From positions 1 to 32,967 of the forward strand of contig JALEHC010000103.1 in the NCBI GenBank assembly GCA_022763215.1: a stretch of 32,967 nt of DNA, in the 5' to 3' direction. The notes below the pieces were generated by a model. The model made no database searches. It had not been told where the DNA came from and saw only the letters and a list, made by a program, of their open reading frames with translations. Source of the DNA: Saprospiraceae bacterium. Its GTDB lineage: Bacteria; Bacteroidota; Bacteroidia; Chitinophagales; Saprospiraceae. The position numbers and the translations under genes were made by a program. Below are positions 15,153-22,969 of the stretch, piece after piece; the stretch's first letter is position 1; the number at the start of each line of letters is the position of its first letter.

Positions 15153-17690
15153 TTATTTCGAACTTTGATAAGTGGACAAGCCACAGTTCAAAAAGTCCGC
15201 ATAGTCGTCTATTCCTTCTTTGTAGCCCCGTGGTGCCGCCAATACTTTTTCATCTGGTGACATCATTACATACAAGGGCAGGGAGTTTTGCTCAAAATTC
15301 ACAATCTGGAAATCTGCCCACAAGTCTCCTACCCTTCTCAACTTCTTATTTCTTGGTTGAGAGAATATCTCCTCTTCCAATTTCTTACGGTCATCTACGT
15401 ACAGACTGATCAGTACATAGTTTTCCTGAATGTTATTCCGAACCTTGTCTGCAATCCAAATGTGTTCTTCCGTTTTACGACAGTTAACACAACCGTAGCC
15501 CGTGAAATCTAGTAAAATAGGCTTATTCTGCTCTTTTGCGTAAGCAACACCTTCATAATAATCTTTAAAACAATCCAGGTTGTTCGCACACTTCGTAAAT
15601 GATGGATACTTCGCCTTAATGGTAGGATCGACTTCCGGCTCTGGCAAAAGCACATTATACTGAGACGGAGGTGCCAAACCACTCATCAACTTCAATGAAT
15701 TATACGATTGGGTCAATTCATTCGTAAAAAATCCAGTGACCAAATATATTGTCAGTGCTAACGATCCAACGGCGAAAAAGCCACGTGTTGGGCTCAGCTT
15801 TTTCATTGGGCTATCGTGCGGAAAGCGGAACAAACCGAACAAATAGGCAGTCATAGCTGCGAAAATAACGACCCACAAGCCCATAAACACTTCATACGGC
15901 AAAATATTCCAGTGCATCGTCATATCTGCAACAGACAAGAATTTTAGCGCAAGCGCCAACTCCAGAAAACCAAGTACCACTTTTACCGAGTTCATCCAGC
16001 TACCAGAGCGAGGCAGTGAGTTCAACCAACTTGGGAACGCCGCAAATAAAGTAAACGGAATAGCCAAAGCACTGGAAAATCCAAGCATCACCACAAATGG
16101 CCCTAACGAATTGGTAGCAGACTGTACCAAAGCAGAGCCAATGATAGGTCCGGTACAAGAGAAGGAAACCAGCGCCAAGGTAAATGCCATGAAGAAAATG
16201 CCCAGGTATCCGCCTTTATTAGCAAGACTGTTACTTTTATTTGCCCACGAGCTAGGCAACGTAATTTCATAATACCCAAAGAAAGAGAACGCAAAGAATA
16301 CAAAAATCAAGAAGAATAAAGTATTGGCTACCCAGTTTGTTGATAACTGGTTCAACGCGGTGGCACCAAATACCCCCGTGATAATCAATCCAATAGCTAC
16401 ATAAATAACTATAATGGACAGACCATAAATCAATGCATCTCGAATTCCTTTTGAACGATCTTCATTGCCTTTCGTGAAGAAACTTACTGTAAGTGGAATC
16501 ATCGGAAACACACAAGGCGTAAGTAAGGCCACTAATCCGCCCAAAAATCCGAGTAGGAAAGTCCATGGTAAGCTATTTCCTCTCGCCACATCTTCCACAC
16601 CACAATCTCCAACCGGGGTAGTATATGTTGCACGAATCGTCTCGATGGTTTGGTCAATCGTGTTCCCGTCAATCGGAGCAGCTGCATTTCCAATTGCAAC
16701 AGTATTCGCGTCATTTAGCTGAAAGCTAAATGCTTCTAACTGTGGTGTCAGACATCTTTCATCGTCACAGCTTGTAAACTCCACCTCACCGGTGATAGGT
16801 GTATTTGGATCAAGTACTTTGACCTTTTGTTTGAAGACAACTGGGCCTTCTACAAACTTGATAACGATTGCATTATTAAATAATGGATCAGGCCCTTCCT
16901 TTTTCTTTCCTTCTTCTGCCATTTCGCCAACCAGTTCAAAGTGCGGACCTTCATCAAAATATACCGTGGTCGGCAGTGGCCCGTCATCCATAGAAGTATG
17001 CTGAGACGGAAGCGTCCAACCCTCATCTATTTGGGCTGTAAAGCTTAGCTCATAAAGGTTTTCCTCTAGTTCTTTTTTTGCAAAAGACCATTGAACAGGC
17101 TGCAAAATCCCACTTGGTTCAGGCGTCTCATCCAGTACTATGCTCGTCTCTTCTGGCGCTTCTTCCTGTATTTTTTCCGCTGCGGGTGTAGGAGGCGTAT
17201 CAGCAGCTACTGTTTCTTCTGCTTTTTTCGCTTTCGCTAAATCAAAAGAAAAGTCAACACTGGTTGGTGGCAAGCAACGTTCATTATCACAAGTCATAAA
17301 TTCGAGGTATCCCGTAATAGGCTTACTGGCATCGCTCACCTGCACGCGCTGCATAAACAGCACCGGACTTTTCACATATTTGATAACCACTACATTATCA
17401 AATAATGGGTCTGGTCCTTCCTTCTTTTTGCCCTTTTCACTCACTTGCCCCTGGAGGGTAAAGTGCGTTCCGGTATCAAACTCGAAGTAGGTTGGCACAG
17501 GGCCATTATCATCTGTGAATTGAGAATAGATAGTCCAGCCATCTTCCATAGTGGCGGTAAAGATCAGGTCATATTCGTTAGCACTTACCTGTTTAGACGT
17601 CATTTCCCATGTAACGGGTTCATAGATTTGCCCTTGTCCGTGCAAACTAGTCCCCAATAGAAGTATCCAGAGTAAAAACTTGAATCGCAT
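15153..17690 (-). CDS. dsbD: Thiol:disulfide interchange protein DsbD with duplicated alpha domain
   Basis: Moves reducing power from cytoplasmic thioredoxin across the inner membrane to periplasmic proteins. Numbered from the ATG at 17690 (845 residues; a GTG six bases upstream is less likely): a signal peptide; alpha domain 1 at about 22-150 with Cys134/Cys139 (TCDNERC); a Pro/Glu/Ala linker; alpha domain 2 at about 196-325 with Cys308/Cys313 (SCDDERC); the CcdA-like membrane core from about 375 to 660 with Cys393 (LTPCVFP) and Cys512 (SFSCTGP); and a C-terminal thioredoxin-like domain with Cys734/Cys737 (GYGCVNCRK). Ordinary DsbD has one alpha domain; here there are two, and a third is encoded by the gene upstream. 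The CX4C spacing is one residue shorter than the CX5C I recall for E. coli DsbD. Confidence 0.94.
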   Translation of the reverse strand: MRFKFLLWILLLGTSLHGQGQIYEPVTWEMTSKQVSANEYDLIFTATMEDGWTIYSQFTDDNGPVPTYFEFDTGTHFTLQGQVSEKGKKKEGPDPLFDNVVVIKYVKSPVLFMQRVQVSDASKPITGYLEFMTCDNERCLPPTSVDFSFDLAKAKKAEETVAADTPPTPAAEKIQEEAPEETSIVLDETPEPSGILQPVQWSFAKKELEENLYELSFTAQIDEGWTLPSQHTSMDDGPLPTTVYFDEGPHFELVGEMAEEGKKKEGPDPLFNNAIVIKFVEGPVVFKQKVKVLDPNTPITGEVEFTSCDDERCLTPQLEAFSFQLNDANTVAIGNAAAPIDGNTIDQTIETIRATYTTPVGDCGVEDVARGNSLPWTFLLGFLGGLVALLTPCVFPMIPLTVSFFTKGNEDRSKGIRDALIYGLSIIVIYVAIGLIITGVFGATALNQLSTNWVANTLFFLIFVFFAFSFFGYYEITLPSSWANKSNSLANKGGYLGIFFMAFTLALVSFSCTGPIIGSALVQSATNSLGPFVVMLGFSSALAIPFTLFAAFPSWLNSLPRSGSWMNSVKVVLGFLELALALKFLSVADMTMHWNILPYEVFMGLWVVIFAAMTAYLFGLFRFPHDSPMKKLSPTRGFFAVGSLALTIYLVTGFFTNELTQSYNSLKLMSGLAPPSQYNVLLPEPEVDPTIKAKYPSFTKCANNLDCFKDYYEGVAYAKEQNKPILLDFTGYGCVNCRKTEEHIWIADKVRNNIQENYVLISLYVDDRKKLEEEIFSQPRNKKLRRVGDLWADFQIVNFEQNSLPLYVMMSPDEKVLAAPRGYKEGIDDYADFLNCGLSTYQSSK

Positions 17691-17866
17691 AGGCACTTAT
17701 TTAATATACTGTTATAGCCGTTATCTGTTTTTGCCTTCGCGCCATTTGGCGGACAGTTTTGGCAAATACACAAACAACGAAGGTATTCGTTTCAATTTCT
17801 GTTTACCTTTCGGTAAATAGGTTTTCCTTCTTTAAATAACCGGATGATTTCTGGGAGATAATGTCA

Positions 17867-17913
17867 TTACCACAGCAAAGTATAGAAATAAACACTATTG
17901 CTTGTTGTGGTAA
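17867..17913 (-). terminator. Possible terminator/attenuator hairpin ahead of dsbD
   Basis: TTACCACAGCAA (17867-17878) pairs with TTGTTGTGGTAA (17902-17913) over 12 positions including one G-T pair, with a 23-base loop. It is the second hairpin met by a transcript leaving the upstream gene. Confidence 0.4.
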
Positions 17914-17917
17914 AAGT

Positions 17918-17945
17918 ATCGGCAACAATCAAATCTGTTGCCGAT
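17918..17945 (-). terminator. Perfect 10-bp hairpin downstream of the free alpha-domain gene
   Basis: ATCGGCAACA (17918-17927) and TGTTGCCGAT (17936-17945) pair perfectly around an 8-base loop, followed on the minus strand by ACTTTTACC. The T-tract is short, so termination may be partial. Confidence 0.55.
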
Positions 17946-18015
17946 CTAAAATTTATAATGAGTTCACTAAGAAATAAAATTTTGATTATTTCTTGATGAG
18001 GCTTTGGGAGCCACC

Positions 18016-18465
18016 CTATTTTAGTAATACTTCGAAATTCATTTCAGTTGGCGGCAAACATTGGTGATCATTACAAGTCATATACTCCACAAATCCGCTA
18101 ATTTCCATACCTGCTTTTGCCACTCTAATCGTTTGTCTTAGTTCCATTTTGGTCGCATATTTTACGACATCCATCTCAAACATGGCATCATACCCTTCTT
18201 TTTTGTCTCCACGCTCTATCGCTTCCTCAAGCAATTCTACTCCTTCTTGCTCTGTAATTTGGATACTGGTCGGAATAGGCCCACCATCTTCCAAAAACTG
18301 AGAATAAACATACCAACCGTCATCAATGGTGGCTGTAAAAACCAACTCATATTCCAGATCACTTACTTTAACGACCTCGTAAGACCAGTTGACAGGATTT
18401 GTCTGAGCGTCCACTTTCGTGAAATAAGCCAAAAACAGTAAAAATCCGAGTGTAATGTATTTCAT
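18016..18465 (-). CDS. Free-standing DsbD alpha-like (thiol-disulfide interchange N-terminal) domain protein
   Basis: A 149-residue periplasmic protein. It has a signal peptide (MKYITLGFLLFLAYFTKVDAQ) followed by one DsbD alpha-type immunoglobulin-like domain that closely parallels both alpha domains of the neighbouring dsbD: FTATIDDGWYVYSQF, DGGPIPTSI, KKEGYDAMF and the CX4C site TCNDHQCLPPT. The ATG at 18465 is chosen because it starts the signal peptide and sits just after a consensus promoter; an upstream in-frame start would bury the signal sequence. It could act as a mobile shuttle taking electrons from DsbD to periplasmic targets. That role is inferred; it lies 325 bases upstream of dsbD on the same strand. 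Confidence 0.88.
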   Translation of the reverse strand: MKYITLGFLLFLAYFTKVDAQTNPVNWSYEVVKVSDLEYELVFTATIDDGWYVYSQFLEDGGPIPTSIQITEQEGVELLEEAIERGDKKEGYDAMFEMDVVKYATKMELRQTIRVAKAGMEISGFVEYMTCNDHQCLPPTEMNFEVLLK

Positions 18466-18485
18466 GTTTTGCAGTTGATGTGGTA

Positions 18486-18515
18486 CAAAATTAAGGCTGT
18501 TCAATACAAAACCAA
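18486..18515 (-). promoter_or_regulatory. Predicted promoter of the free alpha-domain gene
   Basis: On the minus strand TTG (18513-18515), a 19-base spacer, and TAATTTTG (18486-18493), a full match to the Bacteroidota promoter. The transcript would start near 18479, about 14 bases before the ATG at 18465, which supports that start. Confidence 0.65.
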
Positions 18516-18548
18516 GTGACTCAGCGCACTATAATAAAAGATTAACAG

Positions 18549-18571
18549 TTCTTAAGCAATAGCATTAAGAA
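18549..18571 (-). terminator. Possible terminator of purQ
   Basis: TTCTTAA (18549-18555) pairs with TTAAGAA (18565-18571). On the minus strand a T-rich stretch follows after a few bases. The stem is AT-rich and weak. Confidence 0.35.
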
Positions 18572-18620
18572 GCACGCAAAAACCAACAATTTTGTTATGA
18601 ATTTTAACCCGCCAGAAGGA

Positions 18621-19331
18621 TTAGCCAGCCATTACTTTTGAGGTGCTGAGCAATGACTCAAACAAAATCCGACCATCTGTATTCCCGAGAATATCTTCTG
18701 CGGCTCTTTCCGGGTGTGGCATCATGCCAAATACATTGCGATTGGCATTACAAATACCTGCAATGTTTTCAATAGATCCATTTGGATTGGCCTCTTCCGA
18801 AACTTGTCCATTTTCATCACAATAGTGGAACAAAACCTGATCGTTGTCCTTGAGTTGCTGCAGCGTCGCTGCATCTGCATGATAGCGGCCCTCTGCGTGG
18901 GCGATTGGAATTTTCAAAGCTTTTTCCAGATTAATATGTGCAACAATAGCTGCATTATTAGTTGGTGCTTTGAGGTATACGTTTTTACAAATAAACTTCT
19001 GATTGGAATTGCGAAGCAATACGCCCGGCAATAAACCTGATTCGCAAAGAATCTGGAATCCATTACAAATCCCCCATACAAAACCACCCTGATTGGCAAA
19101 TTCAATGACAGACTTCATAATCGGACTAAAACGTGCAATTGCTCCGGCACGTAAATAATCTCCGTACGAAAATCCTCCAGGTAAAATGATGCAGTCACCA
19201 CGCCCAAAACCAGAAATGTCTTCATCTTTATGCCAAAGCTTCACAACTTCTTGCCCCATCACTTCTGACAACACGTGTACCATATCATCATCACAGTTGG
19301 AACCCGGGAAAACAACTACGCCAAATTTCAT
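18621..19331 (-). CDS. purQ: Phosphoribosylformylglycinamidine synthase, glutaminase subunit
   Basis: Glutaminase subunit of the FGAM synthase complex in purine biosynthesis; it frees ammonia from glutamine for PurL. It is a class I glutamine amidotransferase with nucleophile Cys89 (GICNGFQ) and the catalytic His207/Glu209 in PHPER. The N-terminal [12 protein letters not shown] and [14 protein letters not shown] motifs are the usual PurQ landmarks. The 236-residue length fits the separate small subunit, so a small-type PurL and PurS would be expected elsewhere in the genome; neither is adjacent. A TAATTTTG box lies 35 bases upstream. Confidence 0.96.
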   Translation of the reverse strand: MKFGVVVFPGSNCDDDMVHVLSEVMGQEVVKLWHKDEDISGFGRGDCIILPGGFSYGDYLRAGAIARFSPIMKSVIEFANQGGFVWGICNGFQILCESGLLPGVLLRNSNQKFICKNVYLKAPTNNAAIVAHINLEKALKIPIAHAEGRYHADAATLQQLKDNDQVLFHYCDENGQVSEEANPNGSIENIAGICNANRNVFGMMPHPERAAEDILGNTDGRILFESLLSTSKVMAG

Positions 19332-19365
19332 TTCAATTATTCTTTTGGAGATATTATAATGAGCA

Positions 19366-19373
19366 CAAAATTA
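19366..19373 (-). promoter_or_regulatory. -7 promoter box for purQ
   Basis: On the minus strand TAATTTTG, a perfect TAnnTTTG, 35 bases before the purQ ATG. No good -33 TTG is seen at the right distance. Confidence 0.4.
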
Positions 19374-19419
19374 GTGAAAATATGCTAAAGCATTTAATTT
19401 TTTCTGGTCACCCCATAAA

Positions 19420-20400
19420 TCAAACTAGTAATGGATAATACTGGAATAGTAAAACCAATAACAGCAATATGAAAAACCAGCTCTCGGCCCATCTATTAGC
19501 CAAGCTCGAAAAACTCAATGCTAATAATGTTCCGAATGGAATTGCCATTAACAAAAGCTGATCGAGAATTAACCGAGGAAAGACCACAAAACTCAATATT
19601 GAAATAAACATCATCCAATAAAAAATATCAATCTTCTTCTGTACATCAATTCCTTTCTTACTGGTATGTGCTCCATAACTAAAAATAATAATCACCAACA
19701 AAATGAAAATGATCCCTAATTGCAAAACCAAATCTAGTCCCAGTGGCTGCGTTAGCCATTTGAATTTGCCGAAAGGCGAAAACTGAAGATCAATAAATGA
19801 ATCCAACTGACCGATAAAGAAAAAATAAGTCCCTAACAAAAAATAGGGTACAAATCCCCCTGACAACAATATGATTCGCTCACTAAATTTATAGGCCCTG
19901 AGTATTTGTAAACCGATGAAAGCAAATAAAATGAATACCAGAAATGGTTGATAAAACAAGCTTGCCACACCTATCCACAGTCCTATATTAAAAATGGAAT
20001 CTGCTACATTCGGCTTTTTGTAAGCATTGAGCAAATTCATGAGCGCCAGCAAAATGAACAGATTACCCATATGCACCGGCGATAAGCCCAATAGGCCCGG
20101 TATAATAGAGCAAAAAATGACAAAAAATAAGCCGGGATACATGTTGATCTCACGATCTAGCCGATGGCTCATCGCAATTAAATTGATCAGGGCTGCCTGA
20201 ATAAACAGGAGGAAGATAGCGATAACTTTAGCAAGCCAGCTCTGCTCACCAATCCATCCATAAACGACTTTTGACAGCCAGCCATGATCAGGTACTACCC
20301 AATCTGCCGGAAACACAAAAGTATGTGCCCAAAGGCCAGCTAAAAAAAACAGTAGCAGTAAGCTTACCGCAAGTTGGTTTGTTCGAAATATCGATAACAC
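19420..20400 (-). CDS. Multi-pass inner-membrane protein (DUF6427-like)
   Basis: A 326-residue, very hydrophobic protein with around nine to ten predicted helices and no soluble domain. The opening (MLSIFRTNQLAVSLLLLFFL) and the general layout resemble DUF6427 proteins of Bacteroidota, an assignment made from memory. The start is a GTG; no better ATG lies nearby. Function is unknown. It is on the same strand as purQ with a short gap of 88 bases that includes a promoter box for purQ, so the two may not be strictly co-transcribed. Confidence 0.65.
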   Translation of the reverse strand: MLSIFRTNQLAVSLLLLFFLAGLWAHTFVFPADWVVPDHGWLSKVVYGWIGEQSWLAKVIAIFLLFIQAALINLIAMSHRLDREINMYPGLFFVIFCSIIPGLLGLSPVHMGNLFILLALMNLLNAYKKPNVADSIFNIGLWIGVASLFYQPFLVFILFAFIGLQILRAYKFSERIILLSGGFVPYFLLGTYFFFIGQLDSFIDLQFSPFGKFKWLTQPLGLDLVLQLGIIFILLVIIIFSYGAHTSKKGIDVQKKIDIFYWMMFISILSFVVFPRLILDQLLLMAIPFGTLLALSFSSLANRWAESWFFILLLLVLLFQYYPLLV

Positions 20401-20451
20401 GCTTGTCTAGATTTCGTCAGTTAGCAAAATACAAAAAAACACGAATTCCAT

Positions 20452-21309
20452 TTAATGCCTCAGGCTTTCCAAAAATTGCAGGGTCGTATCTACCAATACC
20501 TGAGCATGCCCTGGAAGCGAAGTGCCATTGTACGGGTGGCTTCCGCCAAATACATGATTTGCACCGGCAATTAGTTTTAACTGCGCCTGCTCGCCCAGCC
20601 AGTCTTTAAGTTCGTAAGCTGCTTGCTCCGACACGGCCGGGTCATCTGTGCCATGCACAATAAGCACTGGTTGATCAATATTTTTTGCTGCTTTTTGTGT
20701 TATATATTCATCTCCTGCTTTCGCAAAATCTTCATACATCTGATAATAGAGTGGCATTTTTTGGCCGGTACGGCCATTAAGAGCGTGGTACACACCTTTT
20801 TCTTTCCATCTTTCGATAAATCCTTCCTCCAGCCAGGCGTAATCCAATCGGCTAACTGCGGCCCAAGTGATTAGGGCATCAATGCGTTTGTCCATCGCTG
20901 CTTTTACGATACCCAGACCACCTCCTCTGCTGTGACCAATATAGTTAATTTGACTTGGCAACTGCTCCAAGTATTGAAGTGCTTGGGGCTGGCTAGACAG
21001 CCAGGTCAATACGGCGTCAATATCTGTAATTTCTTTGGAGTAATTATTTTGTCCAAACGCTTCGAGATCAGGAAATTCGAGCGGTTGTTGGGGAGTTGTT
21101 CCGTTATGAGAAAGGTTGAACTTGATAAAAAGATATCCGGCTTCAGCAAACTGACGTGCGATTAGATCCCATATCCCCCAATCTTTGAAGCCTTTAAAGC
21201 CATGAACAAACAAGACTGTTGCATGAGGTTTGGGCACAGCATAATAGACATCCAGTAAAAACGTGCGCTTTGCGGCACCTTTGAGCGAGAGATTTCTGAA
21301 GACTTTCAT
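20452..21309 (-). CDS. Alpha/beta hydrolase (serine aminopeptidase/dienelactone hydrolase-like)
   Basis: A 285-residue cytoplasmic hydrolase. Visible are the oxyanion strand TVLFVHGFKGFKDWG, the nucleophile elbow GHSRGGG (Ser127 from the ATG at 21309), the acid region HGTDDPAVSEQ and a late His in GANHVFGGSH. No signal peptide. I prefer the ATG at 21309 to a GTG at 21324, since the GTG falls in the loop of a perfect 10-bp hairpin and adds only five residues. The gene follows the small ferredoxin-like gene closely. The substrate is unknown; an esterase or peptidase role is equally possible. Confidence 0.85.
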   Translation of the reverse strand: MKVFRNLSLKGAAKRTFLLDVYYAVPKPHATVLFVHGFKGFKDWGIWDLIARQFAEAGYLFIKFNLSHNGTTPQQPLEFPDLEAFGQNNYSKEITDIDAVLTWLSSQPQALQYLEQLPSQINYIGHSRGGGLGIVKAAMDKRIDALITWAAVSRLDYAWLEEGFIERWKEKGVYHALNGRTGQKMPLYYQMYEDFAKAGDEYITQKAAKNIDQPVLIVHGTDDPAVSEQAAYELKDWLGEQAQLKLIAGANHVFGGSHPYNGTSLPGHAQVLVDTTLQFLESLRH

Positions 21310-21310
21310 G

Positions 21311-21334
21311 GCGTAGTTTTCCACAAAACTACGC
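21311..21334 (-). promoter_or_regulatory. Perfect hairpin abutting the hydrolase start codon
   Basis: GCGTAGTTTT (21311-21320) and AAAACTACGC (21325-21334) pair perfectly with a 4-base loop. The stem ends one base before the ATG at 21309, so it would cover the ribosome-binding zone of the hydrolase, or act as an intercistronic stop after the upstream gene. No T-run follows. Confidence 0.55.
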
Positions 21335-21342
21335 TTTAAAAG

Positions 21343-21639
21343 TTAATTTAACGAAAAGACTGCCGGAGCCTGTTGATAATCATATGCACTAAGCAATGAA
21401 ACTTCAAACTGTAAAAAACGAGCAATCGGAAAATGAAGCATCATTTCAAAAACTTCAACTTCGGAGTTGGCATTTACGATGGCCCACAACTTGGAATTGT
21501 CCAAAGAAAGAGCATAATGCAACAGCTTCCCCTCCGTCATATACCGTCCCAAAAGATCGTGCTGATCAGGAAGTAAAGCAATTAACTCTTCCGTTATCTC
21601 ATCAGGCAGGGTACAATCTACCATGAATTGGTGTATCAT
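21343..21639 (-). CDS. Small muconolactone isomerase-like (dimeric alpha/beta barrel) protein
   Basis: A 98-residue cytoplasmic protein starting at the ATG at 21639 (MIHQFMVDCTLP). The pattern of a beta strand, a helix rich in Glu/Leu (DEITEELIALLPDQ), then strands (LLHYALSL, LWAIVNAN) and a closing helix-strand (EVFEMMLHFPIARFLQFEVS) fits the ferredoxin-like fold of muconolactone isomerase-like proteins. Catalysis cannot be judged; many relatives have no known role. A longer in-frame start adds 14 residues that overlap the promoter leader. It is probably co-transcribed with the alpha/beta hydrolase. Confidence 0.65.
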   Translation of the reverse strand: MIHQFMVDCTLPDEITEELIALLPDQHDLLGRYMTEGKLLHYALSLDNSKLWAIVNANSEVEVFEMMLHFPIARFLQFEVSLLSAYDYQQAPAVFSLN

Positions 21640-21678
21640 ATCGTTGCTTTTATAGCATTTATATAAGTAGGATAAACA

Positions 21679-21711
21679 CAAATGTAAATTGAAATATTAT
21701 GTCATACCCAA
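21679..21711 (-). promoter_or_regulatory. Predicted promoter of the small-protein/hydrolase operon
   Basis: On the minus strand TTG (21709-21711), a 22-base spacer, then TACATTTG (21679-21686), a perfect -7 box. The start would be near 21672, about 33 bases before the ATG at 21639. Confidence 0.5.
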
Positions 21712-21731
21712 TCAGGCCATTCCAGTTTATA

Positions 21732-21759
21732 GCTAATCGGACTTTTGTCGCAGATTAGC
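21732..21759 (-). terminator. Possible terminator of the MFS gene
   Basis: GCTAATC (21732-21738) pairs with GATTAGC (21753-21759), directly abutting the MFS stop codon. The following TATAAAC is only weakly T-rich. Confidence 0.4.
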
Positions 21760-22953
21760 CTAAGCTATTGCCCTCAAACGTCCAGCTACCAGTATCGCGA
21801 TGAGGCTCATGCCAATGGCAATATACCCGACATAGACATAATTATTGAGGCTACCATCTGGGTTTTCAGTAATAATATAGCCTGCCACAAAGGAAGATAC
21901 TGCCAACGCCATTTCATTAATCGACGTTCGAACAGACATAAAACTTCCCCGATTTTCTGATTTCACTACAGCCGTAATCATAGTCGTTGCCGGAACACTC
22001 CGGCCGCTCGACACCACAAAATAAGAGGAGGTCACACAAAGTGCGATCACGATGGACACTTCCGGCAAAGTGGTAATCATATAAATTGAAAATAAAGCAA
22101 AAATACTGGCAATCGTAAAAATACGGAGATGCCCAAACTGATCAGACAAGCGTCCCATCAAAGGAAGCAGAAATACGGTCAAGGTTCCACCTACTGCATA
22201 AATATATGAAACCTGAATATCCGTAAACCCGACATTCAATTGCATGTAAGGCGCGATAAATGGAATAATGGTAAAATGCCCAAACATTAGGGTTATGCTA
22301 AACAGTAATGCCAGCGCCTGATTTTGATTAGAAAAAATATTATAAATCGTTCGAAACGGATTAGGACGGGTTGCTTTATCCTGCAAATGGCCTTGCATTT
22401 TAGGTAAAATGAAATACATAATAACGGCTACTACCGAAGAAATAATACCGACCAACCGAAACGGAAACCACCAGCCATTCAAAGCCGCCAAATAAATACC
22501 AGCTGGTACACCAACAACAGAGGCAACAGAGAAAGCAGTCATCACAATCCCCATGGCTGCGCCTCGACGCTGAAGCGGGATTACATCTCCTACGATAGCC
22601 AAAACCAGTGCAGCTAAGACGCCACCAAATGCACCAGTCACAGCACGAGAAATAAGCAAAAACTCATACGTATCTGCCATAGAACAAGCTAATGTTCCTA
22701 TTGTAAATCCTATATAGTTAAAAATCAGAGCCGTCTTTCGATCAAAACGATCAATAAACATCGCGCTAATAAACCCAAACAAAAAAGCACTAAAGGCATA
22801 AACTGATACGATTAGACTAAATTGTCTGGGGTTAATCCCAAATATATTCATGAGTTGAGAGCCCAATGGCATGATAATCATGAAATCGATAATATGGGAA
22901 AACTGTACTACTGCCAGAATAAACAGTAGGATACGCTCTTTTTTCATTTGCAT
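21760..22953 (-). CDS. MFS transporter (DHA1-type efflux permease)
   Basis: A 397-residue inner-membrane transporter with about 12 predicted helices. Between helices 2 and 3 lies the major facilitator loop FGFISAMFIDRFDRKTAL (the GxxxDRxxRK motif), and a similar GRLSDQFG loop follows helix 8, marking two related halves. The family exports drugs or sugars by proton antiport; no substrate can be inferred. It starts at an ATG 16 bases after the HD gene (another in-frame ATG lies six bases further in), so it is the second gene of an HD-MFS operon. Confidence 0.88.
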   Translation of the reverse strand: MQMKKERILLFILAVVQFSHIIDFMIIMPLGSQLMNIFGINPRQFSLIVSVYAFSAFLFGFISAMFIDRFDRKTALIFNYIGFTIGTLACSMADTYEFLLISRAVTGAFGGVLAALVLAIVGDVIPLQRRGAAMGIVMTAFSVASVVGVPAGIYLAALNGWWFPFRLVGIISSVVAVIMYFILPKMQGHLQDKATRPNPFRTIYNIFSNQNQALALLFSITLMFGHFTIIPFIAPYMQLNVGFTDIQVSYIYAVGGTLTVFLLPLMGRLSDQFGHLRIFTIASIFALFSIYMITTLPEVSIVIALCVTSSYFVVSSGRSVPATTMITAVVKSENRGSFMSVRTSINEMALAVSSFVAGYIITENPDGSLNNYVYVGYIAIGMSLIAILVAGRLRAIA

Positions 22954-22969
22954 ATTACTTACCGGCTAA

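Larger units (their letters stand above)
17691..18015. other. Intergenic region between free alpha-domain gene and dsbD
   Basis: 325 bases without a gene. It holds two adjacent strong hairpins (17867-17913 and 17918-17945) and a smaller one at 17802-17817 (TTTACC/GGTAAA). No clear promoter box for dsbD is seen, so dsbD may depend partly on read-through from the upstream gene or on a non-consensus promoter. Confidence 0.5.
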
